From a bacterium (GTDB lineage: Bacteria > Desulfobacterota > Deferrisomatia > Deferrisomatales > BM512): DNA of 23,483 nt. Of this stretch, positions 7,378-15,275 are shown piece by piece. The DNA is taken from the NCBI GenBank assembly GCA_009724975.1, contig SRXB01000004.1, forward strand, positions 1 to 23,483, given 5' to 3'. Made by a program: the position numbers and the translations under genes. The notes beneath the pieces are model-generated. The model had not been told where the DNA came from and searched no databases. It was given only the letters and a program-made list of their open reading frames with translations. Each line of letters starts with the position of its first letter. The stretch's first letter is position 1.

Positions 7378-8648
7378 TGCGGTCCTTCGGAGGCGGGTAG
7401 TATCTCGCCGCGCTGAACCATCATTATGGAGGGAATGGCCGGTATCTCGCCGGATGGAGCGGTGGAAAGCGGGCCCGTGACGGCTTCTTGCTCCCTTAAG
7501 GAGGCGAGGGACGACAAGAGCTCTTTTCTTCCGGCCAAGGCGCCTTTGGATATGACGAGAGAGACGGCGTCAAAGCCGTAGGTCTCCAGGGCTCCCGGCT
7601 TTTCCTCGTAGCCCCGGGTGAATTTATCCTCGAAAAGCGCGCCGGCGGCTGTGGAGGGGCTCCATTCGGATGGAATAAGTGCGCCCTCGACGTATTCTTT
7701 GCCGACGTTGACAAGGTCGGGGTAGTTCCACGAGCGAAGCCCCATCAACCGCACCCCCGTGATGTCGTAATAAGGCAGCTGGGGAGCCAGCTGGGCCGCT
7801 TTCAGGCTTTGGGTGACGGGGAGAAAGAGGGCCTGGAAATCTACCTGCGGTACCGGTTCCTCCGGAGCGTTCTTTTTCTTTTTCGCCGAGGGTTTTTCGG
7901 GCGGAGGGGGCGCGGGCTCTTCCTCTCTCGGGCCCGTGAGCAGGGCCAGCTTCCGCTGCCTTTCGCGCTCAAGGCTGGCGTTTTGTTCCGCAAGGGAGAT
8001 TCCGAAGACGCCCGTGGCGCGCTTGAGCGGCTCTTCAAGGCTTTCGGCGTTGGGGGGGAAGGTTTCGCTGGCGGTTACCGCCGCGCCGCGCCGAGTGGCG
8101 CTCTCCCAGAAGAGGGCGCGATAATTGCGTCCGGCGGGGGTGTCTGGAAAGAGGACCGCGAGTCGCCTGAACCCCAGTTTCTCGACCGCGTAGCCGACCA
8201 GCGCGTCAACCTCTTCCTCTTCCCGCATGAAGATCCTGAAGACCGAGCCGCCGGTGCTTTCGCGGGCTGGCGTGAGGGCTAGGAGGGGAAGGGAGAGGGA
8301 GTTGGCCACTTCGCCCGCGCTTTTGACCTCGTCGCCCTTGAGGGGGCCGATGATGGCCGTGACGCCCTCCGAGGCGAGCTTTTTGGCTTCGGCGGCGGCG
8401 GTTTTGGCGTCCCCGCAGGTGTCGGCTATGTGCAGGACCACCCCTTTTCGCGGGGATTTTTCCAAAAGGCCGGAACCCGCCAGAATTCCCCTCAATGCTT
8501 TTTGGCCGAAAGGGGCGAGTGGGCCGGAGAGGGGCAAAAGAACCCCTATGTGGCCGGGCTTTTCTGTCGGCTGAGCAAAAGAGGCCGATGAGAGAAGGGC
8601 CATCGCCGCTAGGGCGGCCAGGATTTCTTTTTTTGCGGTTTTCGGCAT
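7374..8648 (-). CDS. Periplasmic binding-protein-like (LpoA/penicillin-binding protein activator or LivJ type)
   Basis: This is a 424-residue type-I periplasmic-binding fold protein. A Sec signal peptide (about 1-25, ending SASFA|QPT) precedes IGVLLPLSGPLAPFGQKALRG (34-54), the standard opening of the branched-chain amino-acid binding and LpoA families. It has ...GVTAIIGPLKGDEV (95-108) and PLLALTPARE at 121-130. A charged, proline/lysine-rich stretch (about 241-268, APPPPEKPSAKKKK) interrupts the domain, as often seen in penicillin-binding-protein activator homologues. No transporter genes lie nearby, which favours an envelope/peptidoglycan role over amino-acid uptake, but this is inference. 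The start ATG 8648 has AAGG upstream and gives a clean signal peptide; a longer frame to 8720 would bury the signal peptide. It overlaps the M16 gene by 4 nt. Confidence 0.8.
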   Translation of the reverse strand: MPKTAKKEILAALAAMALLSSASFAQPTEKPGHIGVLLPLSGPLAPFGQKALRGILAGSGLLEKSPRKGVVLHIADTCGDAKTAAAEAKKLASEGVTAIIGPLKGDEVKSAGEVANSLSLPLLALTPARESTGGSVFRIFMREEEEVDALVGYAVEKLGFRRLAVLFPDTPAGRNYRALFWESATRRGAAVTASETFPPNAESLEEPLKRATGVFGISLAEQNASLERERQRKLALLTGPREEEPAPPPPEKPSAKKKKNAPEEPVPQVDFQALFLPVTQSLKAAQLAPQLPYYDITGVRLMGLRSWNYPDLVNVGKEYVEGALIPSEWSPSTAAGALFEDKFTRGYEEKPGALETYGFDAVSLVISKGALAGRKELLSSLASLREQEAVTGPLSTAPSGEIPAIPSIMMVQRGEILPASEGPQ

Positions 8649-8712
8649 TCTAAACCTTGCAGGAATTGTCCAGACCTTAAAAAAGCTAACAGAAAAGCGG
8701 TCTCTTTGCATA

Positions 8713-8749
8713 GAAAACAAAAGGGCCGCCCCGTTTGACGAGGCGGCCC
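8713..8749 (-). terminator. Intrinsic terminator downstream of dnaK
   Basis: An 8-bp perfect GC stem (GGGCCGCC 8723-8730 with GGCGGCCC 8742-8749) has an 11-nt loop. On the minus strand the tail TTTTGTTTTC follows. It lies 21 nt after the dnaK stop, so it should end the grpE-dnaK transcript before the binding-protein gene. Confidence 0.88.
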
Positions 8750-8770
8750 CTGCCTTGATTGCGCTACCGA

Positions 8771-10666
<1,896 letters not shown>

Positions 10667-10703
10667 GTTCTCTATCTCCTAAGTTGGGATGGAATTAATA
10701 TTG

Positions 10704-11018
10704 TTAGATTAGATTAACAGAATGCCATGGTTGGTCTTTTGCAGATACGATTTTATGGGTTAATTTTTTGCTTAGGGTTAAGTAAATCTCTCCTAGAATA
10801 CAATGAATAATATCGAATTGATCTCGACCGGGCTCGATGTCTTTTGCCAGTGATAGTATGTAGTACTGGCGCGGTTCGCTAGGGCCGGATTCAGTGAATA
10901 GCAATTTTGCCGCAAAGCAACTTTGTTTGGTTTTTAAATTTACAATTACTCTGTCAAGATCTGGTGCGGCTACGTCTTTATTGTGAAATTCTATATGTAT
11001 ATACATCTTGTTCTTCAT
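10704..11018 (-). CDS. Hypothetical protein, AT-rich, between grpE and dnaK
   Basis: I do not recognise this 104-residue protein. It starts MKNKMYIHIEFHNKDVAAPD and ends QPWHSVNLI. It has no signal peptide, no clear membrane segment, two cysteines far apart and no zinc or nucleotide motif. Alternating hydrophobic stretches (MYIHIEFH, DRVIVNLKT, QYYILSLAKD, FDIIHCILGEIYLTL) suggest a small alpha/beta fold. An AAAGGA 6-7 nt before the ATG supports translation. G+C over 10681-11040 is 128 of 360 by hand count (about 36 percent), far below the genes on either side, which points to acquisition from elsewhere or an unusual history. It sits in the operon with 30 nt to grpE and 37 nt to dnaK, so it would be co-expressed with the chaperones. 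It could also be a non-coding AT-rich insertion, but the open frame with a ribosome site makes a gene likelier. Confidence 0.65.
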   Translation of the reverse strand: MKNKMYIHIEFHNKDVAAPDLDRVIVNLKTKQSCFAAKLLFTESGPSEPRQYYILSLAKDIEPGRDQFDIIHCILGEIYLTLSKKLTHKIVSAKDQPWHSVNLI

Positions 11019-11048
11019 CTTTTTTCCTTTAATTTAATCATTACTCGG

Positions 11049-11561
11049 CTACTGCGCAACCACGGAGACCAAAACTTTTGAGGGGCGAAGGAGCCTGCCG
11101 CCGATGGTGTAGCCCTTTTCATGGACGGCGAGGACCATTCCCGCTTCGGGGCCGGGGATCTGCGCCAGCGCCTCGTGGAGGTTGGGGTCGAATTTTTGAC
11201 CCAGCGCCGCTATCTCTTCCACGCCGTGGCGGGAAAGGGCGCTTTTGAGCTGGTCTATTATCTGGGAAAGGCCCTGGGCGATCGCCTCGGCCTCGCCCGC
11301 GTGGTCAAGGGCGCGCTCAAGGTTGTCCAGCACCGGAATGATGTCCTTTGCCAGCGCCTCGGCGGCGGTGCGCAACGAGTCCTGATAGCGCTTTTCCGTG
11401 CGCTTTTTGAAATTCTCAAGTTCGGCGCGCTCGTAAAGGAGGGCGTTCTTTAGCTTGCCCACCTCTTCCTCAAGCGCGGCGACCTCAGCCGGAGAGGCGG
11501 CGGTTTCTTCCGCTTGCGGCGCGGCTTCGGATGTCTCTTCCTCTTTATGTTTTCTGGTCAT
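11049..11561 (-). CDS. grpE: Nucleotide exchange factor GrpE
   Basis: This is a 170-residue GrpE, the dimeric cochaperone that releases ADP from DnaK. The N-terminal 30 residues are acidic and low-complexity, followed by a long coiled-coil helix with the family segment ERAELENFKKRTEKRYQDS. IIPVLDNLERALDH comes next, and the C-terminal beta-domain reads FDPNLHEAL...G.VLAVHEKGYTIGGRLLRPSKVLVS. AGAGGGG lies 4 nt before the ATG. It begins the stress operon grpE-orf104-dnaK. In related bacteria hrcA usually precedes it; here hemW does, so the usual HrcA/CIRCE circuit is not encoded in this stretch. Confidence 0.98.
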   Translation of the reverse strand: MTRKHKEEETSEAAPQAEETAASPAEVAALEEEVGKLKNALLYERAELENFKKRTEKRYQDSLRTAAEALAKDIIPVLDNLERALDHAGEAEAIAQGLSQIIDQLKSALSRHGVEEIAALGQKFDPNLHEALAQIPGPEAGMVLAVHEKGYTIGGRLLRPSKVLVSVVAQ

Positions 11562-11588
11562 TGGACCCCTCTTTTTGCTTTTTATCGG

Positions 11589-11603
11589 TTTTGCAAAGCA
11601 AAA
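11589..11603. repeat. Perfect inverted repeat in grpE leader (possible operator)
   Basis: TTTTGC-AAA-GCAAAA is a 15-nt palindrome with 6-nt arms and a 3-nt spacer. It sits at or just after the proposed -10 box and upstream of the grpE ribosome site. An operator for an unknown regulator is possible. The hairpin is too AT-rich to be a terminator. Short AT-rich palindromes also arise by chance, so the role is speculative. Confidence 0.35.
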
Positions 11604-11629
11604 GGTAAGTCTCGGATGGGCGATGTCAA
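11602..11629 (-). promoter_or_regulatory. Candidate sigma-70-type promoter for grpE operon
   Basis: On the minus strand TTGACA (11629-11624) is followed after 16 nt by TACCTT (11607-11602). The -35 box is perfect and the -10 box is weak. It lies in the 87-nt hemW-grpE gap, about 40 nt before the grpE start codon. No CIRCE repeat (TTAGCACTC/GAGTGCTAA) is seen. A CCCAT lies only 3 nt after the TTGACA, which is the wrong spacing for a sigma-32 promoter. Confidence 0.45.
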
Positions 11630-11648
11630 GGGTTTGGGGGATTTTTTA

Positions 11649-12773
11649 TCAAAGGAGACGGTCAAGGAGCCAGAGGGCGAGGCCGTCGGCCCTTTGCATG
11701 CCCTTAAGGGTGGGAGAGAGGGTTTTCGCGCAAAGGTCGCCTTGCTGGGCGAGGCGGGACAGCGAGTCGCGAAGGGTTTCTAGCTTCAGACCGTAGCGCA
11801 GGGCGATTTTCTCCGGCTTTAGCGGAGCGTTTTGGCGAAGGGCGAGGAAGAGGGTTTCCAGGAGCGCTTCATTCCACGACAGCTCCTCGCTTTTTCTGGG
11901 TGGCGGTTCGCCGCGAAGGAGGGAGGCTCTGTATTTTTCCAGCGAAGGCGAGTTCTCGTATCTTGTGCCGTAGGGGCCTATTTCTTTTAGGAAGCCGTGG
12001 GCTCCTGGCCCCGCGCCAATGTATGATTCGCCGGACCAGTAGACCTTGTTGTGGCGGCTTTCAAAGCCAGGGCGGGCGAAGTTCGAGACTTCATAGCAGT
12101 GAAAGCCCTCTGCCGATAAGGTTTCCAGAAGGGCTTTATGCTGGGCCTCCTCCGAGGCGCCAGCTTTTTTTATTCCAGCGCGGCGAAGCCCTTGCGCCTT
12201 TTTGCGGCTTTTGGGCGTTTCGAGGCTGTAGGCGCTGATGTGGCCGACTCCGAGGGCGGCCAGCTCCTTTGCCCAGCGGCTGAGTTTGGCTGGAGAAGAG
12301 CCCGCGTGGCCGTAAATGAGGTCCGCGCTGACCGAGACCCCCGCCTTCAGGGCCGCCGCGATTGATGCGAGCGCTTCCGCCGAGGTGTGGGCGCGCCCCA
12401 GTCTTGTCAAAATTTCATCGTCAAGGGCCTGCGCGCCTATCGAGACGCGGTTGATACCTGCTCCCCTGAGCGCCGCGAAATCGTTGTCGACGCATGGGTT
12501 GGTTTCTATTGTTATTTCGCTTGAGGGGGCCAGGCCAAAGCTTTTTTGGGCGGCCTCCATTATTTCGCCGATCGCTTTTGCGCCCAGAAGGCCCGGGGTG
12601 CCTCCCCCCATGTAAAAGGTCGAGAGCTTTTCGCCATCTTTGGCGAGCGCGAATTCCTTTTTGACCAGGCGGGGGTATTCTGAAAGCATGGAGAGCGGCT
12701 CGCCGCTGTAAAAAGAGCAATAGCCGCACCGCGAGACACAAAAGGGGACATGCAGGTAAAGTGAGGTGGCCAT
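11649..12773 (-). CDS. hemW: Radical SAM heme chaperone HemW (HemN-like)
   Basis: This is a 374-residue radical SAM protein. The [4Fe-4S] motif CVSRCGYC has C12, C16 and C19, preceded by LYLHVPF, as in the coproporphyrinogen-dehydrogenase-like family. GGGTP follows at 56-60, then ETNP and the HemW-type motif RHNKVYW, with GAGPGAHGF after it. HemW-family proteins bind heme and are thought to insert it into target proteins, rather than acting as the oxygen-independent coproporphyrinogen oxidase HemN. In Geobacter-like genomes a hemW-hrcA-grpE-dnaK order is common; here hemW is followed directly by grpE. The start ATG 12773 gives the expected short N-terminus but has no good Shine-Dalgarno. It is divergent from rpmH, with a 152-nt gap. 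Confidence 0.9.
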   Translation of the reverse strand: MATSLYLHVPFCVSRCGYCSFYSGEPLSMLSEYPRLVKKEFALAKDGEKLSTFYMGGGTPGLLGAKAIGEIMEAAQKSFGLAPSSEITIETNPCVDNDFAALRGAGINRVSIGAQALDDEILTRLGRAHTSAEALASIAAALKAGVSVSADLIYGHAGSSPAKLSRWAKELAALGVGHISAYSLETPKSRKKAQGLRRAGIKKAGASEEAQHKALLETLSAEGFHCYEVSNFARPGFESRHNKVYWSGESYIGAGPGAHGFLKEIGPYGTRYENSPSLEKYRASLLRGEPPPRKSEELSWNEALLETLFLALRQNAPLKPEKIALRYGLKLETLRDSLSRLAQQGDLCAKTLSPTLKGMQRADGLALWLLDRLL

Positions 12774-12810
12774 TTTGAAGATTGTAGACCCTCAGGGGTT
12801 GCCCGCGCAA

Positions 12811-12839
12811 CGCCGGCAATCGACCCGTTGGCGTTTTTT
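12811..12839 (+). terminator. Terminator-like hairpin upstream of the rpmH promoter
   Basis: CGCCGGC (12811-12817) pairs with GTTGGCG (12827-12833), including two G-T pairs, around a 9-nt loop. TTTTTT follows at 12834-12839. It points in the plus direction, but no plus-strand gene lies just upstream (hemW runs the other way). It might stop stray antisense transcription before the rpmH promoter, or be chance. Confidence 0.35.
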
Positions 12840-12840
12840 C

Positions 12841-12870
12841 TTGACAGCCGCGAGAAATATCGCCTACTGT
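12841..12870 (+). promoter_or_regulatory. Sigma-70-type promoter for rpmH operon
   Basis: TTGACA (12841-12846), an 18-nt spacer and TACTGT (12865-12870) lie about 55 nt before the rpmH start. This is the expected position for the strong promoter of the rpmH-rnpA-yidD-yidC transcript. The leader that follows contains a direct repeat ACGATAA (12892-12898 and 12904-12910) of unknown meaning. Confidence 0.65.
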
Positions 12871-12925
12871 TCCCGTTTCTTTCCAGAGTGAACGATAATA
12901 TTTACGATAAATCGGAGCAGATTCA

Positions 12926-13078
12926 ATGCAGCAGCTAACTTTCAATCCTTCCAGAATCCGCAGGAAACACGTCCACGGCTTTCGCGCCCGCATGGCCACC
13001 AAGAATGGCCGCAAGGTTCTCGCCAGAAGGCGCCAGAAGGGCCGCAAGCGCCTCGTAGTCGGCATTTACGAGAAATAG
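12926..13078 (+). CDS. rpmH: 50S ribosomal protein L34
   Basis: This is a 50-residue highly basic protein with the L34 core HGFRARMATKNGRKVLARRR followed by QKGRKRL. It is a small protein of the large ribosomal subunit. The usual N-terminal pattern is KRTxQPSxxKRxR; here MQQLTFNPSRIRRKHVHGF is slightly divergent, and the C-terminus VVGIYEK extends a few residues beyond the usual 44-46. GGAG lies about 9 nt before the ATG. It leads the operon with rnpA, whose likely start lies 7 nt after its stop. Confidence 0.97.
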   Translation: MQQLTFNPSRIRRKHVHGFRARMATKNGRKVLARRRQKGRKRLVVGIYEK

Positions 13079-13085
13079 GCCGGCT

Positions 13086-13433
13086 ATTTCAGGCCTCTCG
13101 TTTCCTCCGGCGGCTAGGATTCGCACCTCCCGGGAATACGATCTGGTTTTCAAGGCGGGACGGTCTTTCCATACCGCAAATTTCAAGCTGGTTATCGCCG
13201 AAGGGTCGGCTCCATGGAGTCGGCTCGGCCTCGTTGTTTCGCGGCGGGTCGGCGACGCGGTGCGAAGAAACAGGATTAAAAGGCGCTTGCGAGAGTGGTT
13301 CAGGCTTGGCCGCCACTTCTTCGCGGCGCCTTTGGATATTGTGGTGATTGCAAAGCCCGGCGCGGCGGGACTGGAATTTGGCCAGATCTCCGCCGAGCTA
13401 GATCAGGCGGTGGGAAGATGGCGTCGCGTTTAG
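13086..13433 (+). CDS. rnpA: Ribonuclease P protein component (non-canonical ATT start proposed)
   Basis: RnpA binds the RNase P RNA and helps it trim the 5' leader of pre-tRNAs. The frame encodes FPPAARIRTSREYDLVFKAG, RLGLVVSRRVGDAV and the signature RRNRIKRRLREWFR, ending GRWRRV. From ATT 13086 the product is 115 residues (SGLSFPPAARI after the first residue), matching the family's usual 110-125. No ATG, GTG or TTG occurs in any frame between about 13008 and 13140. The only upstream in-frame ATG (13005, inside rpmH) is cut off by TAG at 13056-13058. AGG lies 6 nt before the ATT. CTC 13095 or CTG 13143 are weaker choices, and the latter removes conserved N-terminal residues. It overlaps yidD by 16 nt. 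The identity is firm; the start is inferred. Confidence 0.88.
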   Translation: MSGLSFPPAARIRTSREYDLVFKAGRSFHTANFKLVIAEGSAPWSRLGLVVSRRVGDAVRRNRIKRRLREWFRLGRHFFAAPLDIVVIAKPGAAGLEFGQISAELDQAVGRWRRV

Positions 13434-13666
13434 CGCAGGTGCTCATCGCGCTATATCAAAAATTGCTTTCGCCGCTTCTTCCCCCTGCTTGCAGGTTTTA
13501 CCCCTCGTGTAGCGAGTACGCGAGGGAGGCTTTTGAGAAGCACGGGTTTTTCAGGGGAGGCGCCCTCGCGGCCCGCCGCATTTTGCGCTGCAATCCCCTC
13601 CACCCCGGCGGATTTGATCCCGTTCCGGATCGCTCGCCCGAAAAGGGCGGGGCGAAGTCAGGATAA
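13418..13666 (+). CDS. yidD: Membrane protein insertion efficiency factor YidD
   Basis: This is an 82-residue small basic membrane-associated protein with the DUF37/YidD motifs: LIALYQKLLSPLLPPACRFYPSCSEYA (about 9-35), EKHGFFRGG, RILRCNPLHPGGFDPVP. The family assists YidC-dependent insertion of inner-membrane proteins. I chose ATG 13418, preceded by GGTGGGAAG and overlapping the end of rnpA. The frame is open further upstream, but that part is rnpA read in another frame. It lies 5 nt before yidC, in the standard rnpA-yidD-yidC order. Confidence 0.95.
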   Translation: MASRLAQVLIALYQKLLSPLLPPACRFYPSCSEYAREAFEKHGFFRGGALAARRILRCNPLHPGGFDPVPDRSPEKGGAKSG

Positions 13667-13671
13667 TAAAG

Positions 13672-15249
13672 ATGGAAACAAAGCGCACGGCTATCGCCAT
13701 GGCCCTCAGCGTGGCGATTTTGGTCATCTGGCAATTCTTTTTCGCGCCCCCTCCCCCTGAAAAGACGGTCGCGCCGACTCAGCCGCAGGCTGCGCAATCC
13801 GCGAGTGTTGCCACGCCTGCCCAGGCTGTCGCGCCAGTCGTCGCTGCACCCGTCCCCCAGGCGAAGGAGGAGGCGAGGGCCACTCTTCGCAACGACCTCG
13901 TCACCGTCAACCTTTCCGGGCGCGGCGCGGCTGTGACCGGCGCTTCCCTGGCCAAGTACGCCGACGCGGCGGGGTCTTCCGGAAAGCCACACCAGCTTCT
14001 TGACGGCGAGGCCGATGCCGCGGGCCTTGCCCTTTTGCCCCTTTTGGCTCCCGGCGCCGATATCCTCTATAATCTGGTCGAATCAACCGAAAAGCGCGCT
14101 GTTTTCGCGTATCAGAGCGCCTCGGGGCTGGTTATTGAGAAGGCCTACTCGCTCAGCGACGGCGGTTATGACCTGGCGCTCGACGTCACGCTCAAGAACA
14201 ACGGGCAAAACCAGCTCGGCGACACCCTTGTTTTCTCCACCGTCGGCGACTACACGAAAAAAGACCTTTCCGGATATATTTTTACCGGACCTACCTACCT
14301 GGCCGCCGATTCCCTGGAGGAGATCAAGCCTTCCAGTGCCGAAGGGGCTGCGGTTTCGGCTTCTCCCGTTTCCTGGGCGGGGCTGACGGATCAGTATTTC
14401 ATGGCCGCCATCGCTCCCGCCGGGTCCGAGTTTTCGCGCATAAAGGTCTCGAAGGTCAACAATTCGGAGAATGTCGTCTCCGTCGATGTCGAATCGGCGC
14501 AGTTCAGCCTGGCCCCGTCGCAGTCCAAAACTTTCGCGGGACGCCTCTATCTTGGGCCAAAAGACAAGAAGATAATGGCTCCCCTTGGGCTTGGCTTTGA
14601 AAGGTCTATCGACTACGGCTGGTTCAACTCCATCGGCAAGCTCCTCATGTACGTCCTCGCGCTGATTTTCTCGGTGGTGGGCAATTACGGCGTCGCCATT
14701 ATCCTTCTCACCCTCGCCGTCAAGCTGATTTTCTGGCCGCTTTCCGCCAAGAGCTATCAGTCGATGATAAAGATGCGCGAGCTTCAGCCGAAGATGGAGA
14801 AGCTCAAGGAGCGCTACGGCAGCGACCCGAAACGGTTCCAGTCCGAGATGATGCAACTTTACTCGACCCACAAGGTAAATCCCATGAGCGGCTGCCTGCC
14901 CATCTTGGTGCAGATACCCGTCTTTTTCGCGCTCTACAAGGTTTTGCTGTACGCCATAGAGCTTCGGCACGCGCCCTTCGCCTTCTGGCTTACCGACCTT
15001 TCGGCTCCCGACCCCTACTTCGTCACGCCGGTGCTCATGGGCATAAGCATGTTCGTCCAGCAGTACATGACCCCCGCCACCGCCGGCAACGAGACCCAGC
15101 GCAAGATGATGATGTACGGCATGCCCGTCCTTTTTACCTGGCTGTTCAAGTCCAGCCCCTCCGGACTAGTAATATACTGGCTTATGAGCAACGTTTTCTC
15201 CATAGCCCAGCAGGCCCTGCAGATGCGGGCCGCTCAAAAGCCGGCCTGA
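13672..15249 (+). CDS. yidC: Membrane protein insertase YidC
   Basis: This 525-residue Oxa1/YidC/Alb3-family insertase has the Gram-negative layout. There is an N-terminal transmembrane anchor (about 7-24), a Pro/Ala/Gln-rich linker (about 26-68), a large periplasmic domain to about 310, then the conserved core of transmembrane helices. The core starts near 324 (LLMYVLALIFSVVGNYGVAI) and includes KMRELQPKMEKLKERYGSD, VNPMSGCLPILVQIPVFFALY and the last helix TWLFKSSPSGLVIYWLMSN. At the position of the groove arginine (E. coli R366, by recalled alignment) there is Lys351 (LAVKLIFWPL), which keeps the charge. It inserts small inner-membrane proteins, including ATP synthase c subunits, alone or with Sec. 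AGGA lies 8 nt before the ATG. No jag gene sits between it and mnmE. Confidence 0.98.
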   Translation: METKRTAIAMALSVAILVIWQFFFAPPPPEKTVAPTQPQAAQSASVATPAQAVAPVVAAPVPQAKEEARATLRNDLVTVNLSGRGAAVTGASLAKYADAAGSSGKPHQLLDGEADAAGLALLPLLAPGADILYNLVESTEKRAVFAYQSASGLVIEKAYSLSDGGYDLALDVTLKNNGQNQLGDTLVFSTVGDYTKKDLSGYIFTGPTYLAADSLEEIKPSSAEGAAVSASPVSWAGLTDQYFMAAIAPAGSEFSRIKVSKVNNSENVVSVDVESAQFSLAPSQSKTFAGRLYLGPKDKKIMAPLGLGFERSIDYGWFNSIGKLLMYVLALIFSVVGNYGVAIILLTLAVKLIFWPLSAKSYQSMIKMRELQPKMEKLKERYGSDPKRFQSEMMQLYSTHKVNPMSGCLPILVQIPVFFALYKVLLYAIELRHAPFAFWLTDLSAPDPYFVTPVLMGISMFVQQYMTPATAGNETQRKMMMYGMPVLFTWLFKSSPSGLVIYWLMSNVFSIAQQALQMRAAQKPA

Positions 15250-15275
15250 GCCGATAGCTTCCCGGGTCAGGCGAG

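Noticed and set aside
11600..11640. Sigma-32 promoter for grpE (CTTGACA with CCCAT)
   Set aside because: The two elements are only 3 nt apart; the heat-shock consensus needs a spacer of well over 10 nt.
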